In this document: positions 56,916 through 64,000 of the stretch, in pieces | Layout of the letters: each line of letters opens with the position of its first letter | Numbering within the stretch: the stretch's first letter is position 1 | Assembly: GCA_023105745.1 (NCBI GenBank) | Contig: JALGQZ010000001.1 | Span: 58,051,437-58,115,436, forward strand | DNA from: Austropuccinia psidii | Taxonomy: Eukaryota; Basidiomycota; Pucciniomycetes; Pucciniales; Sphaerophragmiaceae | DNA: 64,000 bases | Reading direction: 5' to 3' | Notes under the pieces: generated by a model | Told to the model about the DNA's origin: nothing | Seen by the model: the letters and a program-made list of their open reading frames with translations, nothing else | The model's database searches: none | Translations under genes and position numbers: made by a program

Positions 56916-58243
56916 CCTTGCTTGCTAGGGAAGCCTTTTGATGAACCCTGCCTATTTTCAGGCCTCTTGAAGCATTTTTCAAATGGGTGCTTTCCACCAC
57001 AATAGTTTCACAAGCCTTCTTTAATCCACCCCTCCTTTTCAGAACCAATTAATTTGCTGTCCTTAGTGAGGAGAGAAGCATGAGACTTGTCTTTGGACAC
57101 TTGAAAATTCTTCCTGTGATAAGGCTTCTTTGATGATGAGCTTTGAAAAGGCTTGAAGAAGTCGGATCCGCTGATTGGAGGCTTCTTCTCTTGATGGCTA
57201 TCCTTTTCCTTCTGCCTCTCATTGTACCTGGTATCTAATTCCAAAGTGATGTCCATGAGTTCTTGAGGGCTATCAAAGTTTTCAGGGTGAGAATCCAATT
57301 GGTCCAACAATCTGGATGCCAAGCCTCTTCTATACACATGAATATAGGCCCTTTCCCCCCAGTCTCCAATTCTTGACATTAAGCTTCTGAAATCTGCTAT
57401 TTACAAGGAAACCTGACCACTTTATTTCATCCTGAGATTGTCTAACTCTTGTTCAGCTTTCCTGACTTCATTGGGATCACCAAACAGAGTGAATAGCTGA
57501 GCTTCAAATAACTGCAAGTTATTTAGGAGATAAGAAGGGTCTTCATTGGAGATATTTAAGAGGTAAGGTTCAATCCATTTTCCAGCTCTACCAGTGAGAA
57601 AAAAAGTTGAGTACAAAAACTTTTTCCTGTGAGAGAAGAAGTTTGCTGGGTCATTATGGAAAATTAATTGACAAGATTAAATAAATCCTCTCAATTTATA
57701 AGCTTTAATACCATCAAAGGAATCAGGTGCCTTCATTTATGGAGTCTTGAATGCTGGGGCTTTTAAAGTGTCCCTTGGGGAAACTGCTTTAGTTAGTTTT
57801 CCCATGAATTGAGTCATCTGCTCCATCATTTTGAGAAAATTTGGTTCAGCTTGAGAGACAAGAGGTTGATTACAATGCGCTAGATTTGGAGCTTCATAAG
57901 CCTCAGGGGCACCTGCCAAGGAAGCTGCTACTTCAGTTTCTTCAGACTCCTCCTCTTCCACAGACTCCTTTCACTCTTCATCTTCAGCTTCCCCTGATCT
58001 ACTTCTAGGCCCTTGAGGATTGTATGGATAGCCACCCAACAAGCCAGAGAATGATCTTGATCTTCTTAACTTCACACCTTCTCTTCTGGAGGGTGCTGCT
58101 CCTTCCATTGGTGGTCCTCTGTCCAAATTTGCACTCAGTTGATGAACTGATGGTGTGCAGTAAAGAGGAGCCCTTGCTGTAGGAGTGAGAACAGCTTGAT
58201 GTCTTTGAGATCGTGTATTCTTTGCTGGAGGGCTATGCTGAGC
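56916..58243 (-). pseudogene. Element K: gag
   Basis: The J gag start codon is ATT here (about 58243), and frames are broken: acidic N-terminus (57961-57737, EEEESEETEVAASLAGAPE), TAA at about 57734, capsid (57616-57422: GRAGKWIEPYLLNISNEDPSYLLNN; LRMK) and, after the TAA at 57401-57403 shared with J, GDWGERAYIHVYRRGLASRLL (57379-57008). The zinc knuckle region (about 57005-56960) is disrupted. The stop context TCCTTG-TAA-ATAGCA is the same as in J. Confidence 0.85.
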
Positions 58244-59049
58244 TGGAATTATTGAAGAAAGAAAAGAAAATTTGATGATATTTGAGAATGAAACAAGGCT
58301 TGACCAAATAAGTCAAATGAGAATCTTGATGAACTTGAGAAATCAATCAATAGTCTTGAAGTGAATCAATATGAATAAATCTTGAAGAATGAAGATGGCA
58401 AAGTCAAATTACTATGAATAATCAATTTCAATCAATAAGACAAATCAAGTCAATCAATAAATCAAATAGAATCAAGCAAATCAATTCAAAATCAAATCAA
58501 TTATGTCTTGAGGAATTCAATCTATATTGTCAAAAATCAATTCAATTTCTTGAGGAATCAACTTCAAATCAATAAATTAAATCAATCTTGAGGATATGTC
58601 AGCTATCTTGAGGAATAAAATCAGGTCAATAAATTAAATCAAATAAAAATCTTGAGGTAAAGTAAATTTCTTGAATAATAAATCAATCAATCAATAAATC
58701 TTGAGAAATTTCAAAATAAATCAATGATAACCCCAATTCAATGAAAACTCTTGAAACAAGGAATCAATTAACCCCAATTAAAATCAGTTAAACCTGATAA
58801 AGAACCTAAATTGAAACAGAAAATGAAAATAAAATTTGATAGAGAATTAAGAAGAAAATGAAATGGTCAGAAAAATTTAAGAAATGAGAAAGAGAATCAA
58901 TTTTCATTTGAATGAAATGAGTGAGATAAAAATTGATGAGAGAGAATGAATCATAAAAATCATACAATAATAAAAATCATAATTGAGAATAAAAGAAATG
59001 AATGAGAATGAATGAAAGAAAAGAAGCAATTATGAGTTAATTAAAATAA
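58244..59049 (-). other. Leader of element K with TCTTGAGGAATCAA repeats, and PBS
   Basis: AT-rich leader. In element sense the 5' LTR is followed by TTATTTTAATTAACTCAT (59049-59032), the predicted self-primer site. Then a long low-complexity stretch of TTGATT with CCTCAAGA (58270-58790), as in J. No gene. Confidence 0.75.
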
Positions 59050-61472
59050 TGTCACAGGGGCTCTTCTAAATGAAGATTTTCTGGCACTCAGTGAACAGAC
59101 TTACTTATGGAGGGCTCAGAATGAATACTCAATTGATAAGAGTAATTAGATAAGAGAAATAAATTCCTAGTCATAAAATAATAAGCATTAAAAGATGTCA
59201 GAGAAAAACAAAAGCAATAATAAAGAGCCAACCACAAATAATCCTGTACCACTGTTTCTGTCACAGGGGCTCTTGAAAGAAGAGGGCCTGGCACTCAGGA
59301 ATCAAGAACTCACTTGGAGGGCTCCAAAGATAAAAGAATAATAAGAATGAATTTCTTTAAGAAAGAATAAGGGGGAAAACAAGTATGCCAAAAGATGAGA
59401 TAAGAAAAGATGAAGCCAATGGCCAAAGATAATAAAGAAGCCAAAAGCCAAGAAGCCAACCAAGTGAATCCTCAATTCACTGTTTCAACCTGCCAGAAAA
59501 GGAAATGGAATTAGTATAAGGATATGACCACCAATATCCACTGGACAGGCGAGGAAATAAAAGAAAAGGGTGCTGAATGACTGACTTAAGATTATCAGTA
59601 TTAACTTTAATAAGGTAAAAGAAAATAAGGATAAAAATAAATCCACTATATTAATTAACTGGGGAAAAAGTCCCCAGGTGCTGAAAGGTGGCCAGTATAT
59701 GTGAAAAGCTGAAAGGTTGATCCTGGAAGGTGGATCAATGACTGTATTGTCCAAATCGGGAAATACAGTTCTGGCCATCTTGAAATTTGAACTGTGTGAT
59801 GGAATTCACACAGTGGAATAAGAAATGGCCCAATTGGGCCAAGGCCATACAGGTTGATTGAATAAGGCCTGTACGGATGAATTGGGTTGTCCAAGGAGTA
59901 TTGAATACTTGATGTCTTGACAACTGATTTGAATTATGTAATACCTCTTGAGAATTGACCTTAGAATAATCCTGAATGAATTGTACCAACCCAACTCCTG
60001 CAGATACAGGTGGTTGGGATCCTTGAATGATCTTCTGAATTACCGCCATGGATTGCCAGACTGATAAGCTGAAAAGTCCTCCTTCGAAATGGGCGTTGGA
60101 ATTATGGACCTTGAAATGGAAAGGTGGAATTGGGTCCTGAAAGCGTCACCATTGGATTGCTGAGTAAAAATGGTGCATAATGGTATATAATACCATATAT
60201 GCACCACACCTGCAATCTTGAGTACGGAGTGCATGAAGGAAAGGAAAGAATTCCCCTTAAATTGAGGGAACTGCTTGTTGAGATGATTTGGTGGCCTCTG
60301 GTGGTTGCCAGAGGCCATGACGGTGAAGTTGGTCCATGGTGGTCCAGGGCCAAAAATGGGTCCTACGGGATTTGTGGCCAAAAATGGATCCAAGGTGTTT
60401 TTGGTCCAAGGGATTGGTGGCCAAAAAATGGCTCAGGTGGGCCCAATTGTGGTTTGGGACCCACCTGGCCTTGGGGGCTAGGTGGCTGCCCCCTTTTGGC
60501 CTCATTGGATTAGGCCAAAAGGGGCCTAATCCGCCTATGGACCGCGGGCCGCGGAAGCCGTGGGGGGCCTAAATGGCCCAAAAAGGCCATTTAGGCCAAA
60601 ACCCCCATAATGAAAGGGGTGGCCAGGAAGCCAATGAAGGTGGCCATGGGGCCTGGAAGCCCCTGGAAGACAAAGGGACCCCCCAGGCCCAAAAACAGTG
60701 ATGGAGGCCTGGGGGTTGGTGAGGTGGAAATTGGCCAAGAGGGCCAATGACGCAGGATATGGCCTGAGGCCATAAAGGATGATGGAGGCCATAAGTGGCC
60801 AATGGAATGGGATATGACGTAAGAGCCATGGAACACCCAAAAGGGGTCAATTGGCCATAAATGATATGACATGGCCAATTGGCCCCAACTTGGCTCCAGG
60901 TTGGATTGCCGCCACCATCAAGGAGGAGGGTCAAAATACATGGTTGTGACAGTTTCAACCTGTTCAGAAAAGAGAAAAGGATTAATAAAGGATATGGCCA
61001 CCAGGACTCTACTGTACAGGTGAGGGAAGGAAAAGACTAACTTAATAACTAATAAACTGATATCTCTTAATGAGAAATAAAATAATATTAAATAATAAAT
61101 CCAATATTTTAATTAACTGGAGGAAAAACCCCCAGGTGGGTGAAAGGGGGCTGGTATATGTGAAAAAGTGCCAGCCTGGAGTTTGAGTGTTGAGAAACCA
61201 TGATTGTATGATTGAAGAACCTGTATTTGAGATGTGAAACTGTATTGGTGTATCCAATACAGTTATTTGAATCAATACAGGTGTTTGCACCTGTATTGAG
61301 GGCAGGCCTGTATTTGGTGAATCCTATATTCGGGTTCTGCCTGTATTGAGCTGTATTGAGATTTGAAACTGTATTTGGTAAATCTTCCATGAAGCCCCTT
61401 GCTGATTAGGTTTTGGAAGATTTTTCATTAGTAATGAATGGTAATGCCCTGTCTATCTCCAGGGCTGTGACA
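59050..61472 (-). repeat. 5' LTR of element K (split by solo LTR L)
   Basis: Parts 59050-59258 and 60957-61472, 725 bp after removing L and one target copy, 20 bp longer than the 3' LTR. The extra 20 bp complete a perfect hairpin CAATACAGGTG-TTTG-CACCTGTATTG (61273-61298). In element sense the LTR hairpin CTGGGGG-TTTTT-CCTCCAG is followed by AGTTAATTAAAATATTGG (61118-61101), complementary to the PBS. Confidence 0.92.
59259..60951 (-). mobile_element. Solo LTR L in K's 5' LTR
   Basis: 1693 bp. In element sense TGTCACAACC...CCCCTGTGACA, with the target duplication GTTTC at 59254-59258 and 60952-60956. It shares the LTR end (GCCCTCTTC..AGAGCCCCTGTGACA) and the hairpin CTGGGGA-CTTTT-TCCCCAG plus AGTTAATTAATATA (59670-59653) with lineage 2, but its first 750 bp (60200-60951) is GC-rich and GGCC-rich with a CpG core (GGACCGCGGGCCGCGGAAGCC, 60538-60558). 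It is a longer relative of the J/K LTRs. Confidence 0.92.
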
Positions 61473-64000
61473 TAATCCTCTTATAATTTAAAAAAATCTT
61501 GAGAAACATTTTTCAGATTTTCAAAGATTGATCTTGAATAGTTAAAATATATATATCAATAGCTTCATTGTGATTTTGAAATATTATTTTTTGATATAGA
61601 TAGGAATAACTAAAATATTGATATTATTACCCACTTAATTCATAAAAAAAACAAGAGAAAAATTTCCTATTTATTCAAGAAAAAAAAGTCTGGACTTGAG
61701 TTAAGTATTTATCTTCTAGGTATTAGATTACTTAACCTTTTTATATTATAACCTCTTGTTTGATGTGAAGAGCTTTTTCTACCTAAGCCTTAGATTGTTG
61801 TAACTACCTTCCCCATTGAGAGCCTACGGTTATTACTACCTATAATAAATAATTAAGAAGGGCTTACTAATTATGAGTTGTGTTACTGTTTTGTTAACTA
61901 GAAACATTCCCCTTAAGCTTACTTCTATCAGCATAACATATGAATACATAAATATATATCTATTATTTGTCTTCTACTTTTCTCACTATCCTGTCTTGAA
62001 AGATAGTGATAGAGCTAGTCTTAGAAATATTGTACCCTCATCATCATTTACTCCAATGATAATGCCTATAGATAAGAGAATAAGTATTTTTTACTCCTTT
62101 ATTTGGAAAGGAAAGAAAAATTTCCAACTTTCAATTGCTTTTTAATAAATTTTCCCAAAGAAGGCCATCACAGAAGCTCAAGAAATAGTCAAAATATTTT
62201 TGAAGCCATAATATGAGTTTCTATTGTAATTCAGATACAAATCCTTTGGGCTTTGTTAAATTTAATTTATATATCCTTTTCCTTCATTAAGCTAAATTAC
62301 AGAGTTATATCTCAAGATTTAAACTATTTTTGACAAGAATTTTCCAAAAAACTTATTTAAATTTTGTATTTCAAACTGTTTTTCAATTCAATCAATTATT
62401 GTGTTAATCTGGAAAATTTTTTCAAAATTTGATTTAAAACTTAATATAAAGCATATTTATTTATTTATGCAGCCTTTATTAATTGTCTAGTTAGTTCATG
62501 CAGATAAAAAAAAGTAATTTATAGTTATCAAAGGTCTCCATAATAATGGGAGACACAAGTATTTTAATTTATCAAGTAATTTTTCAAATGAAAAAAAGTG
62601 GAAATCAAATTGAATTAATTTTTTCAATCCAAAAAAGTGTCTAAATGACAATTATTATAAATTTTAAATAAGGAATAAGTAGCCAAGAAGTAATTAATTT
62701 TTTTCAATCAAATCCTCGATTAATAAATAATTATTTCAATTTTAGGCATTAATCATGTAAAGGGTTATTCATATAAATAAAGTAAATTATATTTTCTGAA
62801 AGAAATAAAGCTTTACTTTTAAAATATATTTCATAGCTACAGATTATCTTTTATCCTTTTGTATTGGAGAAATTTTTCTAAGCTATCATTTGAGTAGAAA
62901 AAAATAGCTTTGTGGCCATAATAGGGGAAATTATTTAGTAATGTGGATATTGAAGCTTTATATTTGTTTTTGTATTTTTTTATACAAAATTCATCTTTAG
63001 AGGGCCTAAATTAAGAAAAATATTTTTTTAAAAAAACACTTGAAATACTAAAGGTTTTATCATTTTAGAAAAGAATACTTGAAAATACAAATTGCTCAAG
63101 GCATGAAGTTCAGCTCAACTTTCAAAATGAAAGTTTAATAAGACACTAACTGGGAAGATATATAGCTTAGGAGGAGAAATCCTTTTTATACAGTAAATTG
63201 TTTAGCGTAAGAATTCACATCTTTTTTTGCGAAAAGAACTTTACCTATTCCTCCCCAGGTATTTAATATACTTAGTGTCAAAAAAGATTGGGTATTAAGA
63301 ATAATAGTGGTAATAATGATAATAAGAAGAATATGAATCAGAATGATAAGAATAGTAATAATAATAAGGATAAGTTAAATATAAGTACTCATTTTGTTTC
63401 AAACAACTTGACAATTTGAAGAGTTTTTTCAAAATTTTTATTATTAAAACTGAATTTAATCTGAAAACATCTGTTAGTTAATATTGTAATTGTGATAAAT
63501 TGTTACTGTTAATTTAAGTTTTTAAAAACATAAATTGCTTGTAATTTCAAATAATATATAAAACCATCTCATTTCTAATTTTCTATTTCAAAATAAGTTG
63601 GTTCTTTTTTTTTGTTTTAAATTTGAGAACTTCAAAGTAATTTTTTTGACTATTATACAGATCTACAGAGCTATCAACCCAAAGAAAAAAATCCAATTCA
63701 TTAACTATGATGGATAATTAATTTAATTTTTGGTCGAAATTAATGAATTATCTGATATCAATTGAAGTATTAACAATTTTTTTTGAGTTTTATTTTCCTT
63801 TTGATAAATTTTCTTGTGTTAAAAACAGCATTGTTTCAATTCAATAAGGGAGTATTCTTGAATTCAAACTAAAAAAATTCAATAAACTCAAAGAAAGAAG
63901 TCCCAACTTGTTATTGATAATTAAAACCATAGTCATGAGATTCTCAAAAAAATCATTATTAATAGAAATACCATGAAACTCTCTTATTATTAAATTAATA
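61473..64000. other. AT-rich sequence to the right edge, nothing recognised
   Basis: About 2.5 kb starting with K's target duplication TAATC. Strongly AT-rich, with simple runs such as ATAATA/AATAAT near 63300-63370. The plus-strand frame at 61873-62145 (90 codons) has no known domain and unremarkable composition. No LTR, RNA gene or coding exon could be supported. Confidence 0.6.

Larger units (their letters stand above)
40621..61472 (-). mobile_element. Element K, lineage-2 chromovirus with nested insertions
   Basis: In element sense: 5' LTR 61472-59050 (interrupted by solo LTR L), leader, gag 58243 to about 56920, pol 56891-44231 (interrupted by J), a duplicated 3' block, an antisense ORF cassette and 3' LTR 41325-40621. 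Target duplication TAATC at 40616-40620 and 61473-61477. Without J and L it is about 10.2 kb. LTRs differ by a few percent by eye; gag and pol have stops and frameshifts, so it is older than J, as its nesting requires. Confidence 0.93.

Noticed and set aside
60040..60958. Several overlapping frames (83-129 codons) on both strands
   Set aside because: They lie in the GC-rich part of solo LTR L; Trp/Pro/Gly-rich translations and multiple overlapping frames are signs of low-complexity DNA.
61873..62145. 90-codon plus-strand frame near the right edge
   Set aside because: No recognisable domain, no homology to anything else in the window, AT-rich setting; not enough to call a gene.

Overview
The window looks like gene-poor, transposon-swollen nuclear DNA of a basidiomycete, most likely a rust fungus (Pucciniales). 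The grounds are short spliceosomal introns, a fungal-type tRNA, very AT-rich CpG-poor DNA, and Ty3/gypsy chromoviruses whose proteins resemble rust elements I know in a general way (Austropuccinia-like). No database search was possible, so the species is a guess.

Layout: (1) 1-2763 is the 3' end of element A (integrase, chromodomain, 3' LTR). (2) 2764-7506 is a decayed minus-strand gypsy element B with 5' LTR, PBS and gag. (3) 7778-29395 is plus-strand gypsy element D, bounded by TTATC target duplications. Its pol is split at 14430/25763 by a minus-strand relative, N1 (14431-25757), which carries a third, partial LTR. (4) 29396-35400 is an older stack: a solo LTR with GATCT duplications (E), a decayed minus-strand protease fragment, and an old LTR (G) interrupted by another LTR (F). 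(5) 35400-36790 is a small GC- and CpG-richer host island with a tRNA-Gln(UUG) gene containing an intron and, divergent from it, a four-exon gene for prefoldin subunit 2. (6) 36787-40620 is AT-rich spacer plus an old LTR (H). (7) 40621-61472 is minus-strand chromovirus K, bounded by TAATC duplications. It contains a young, nearly intact plus-strand chromovirus J (46078-55067, GGAGC duplications), a solo LTR L inside K's 5' LTR (GTTTC duplications), and a probable solo LTR M inside J. (8) 61473-64000 is AT-rich DNA with nothing recognisable.

Two retroelement lineages dominate. Lineage 1 (A, B, D, N1; LTRs about 1.8-2.0 kb) has a TGGGGGCC-type PBS, a small exon and short intron in front of gag, a first ORF that overlaps a single gag-pol frame at -1, and a C-terminal chromodomain. 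Lineage 2 (J, K; LTRs 0.7-0.76 kb) appears to be self-primed in Tf1 fashion: the bases after the 5' LTR are complementary to a site inside the LTR next to a hairpin, and the pairing covaries between J and K. Element K also carries, antisense to its own genes between pol and the 3' LTR, an intron-containing ORF with a Zn2Cys6-spaced cysteine cluster. That antisense cassette, the introns in lineage-1 gag and the self-priming signature are the best candidates here for little-described biology.
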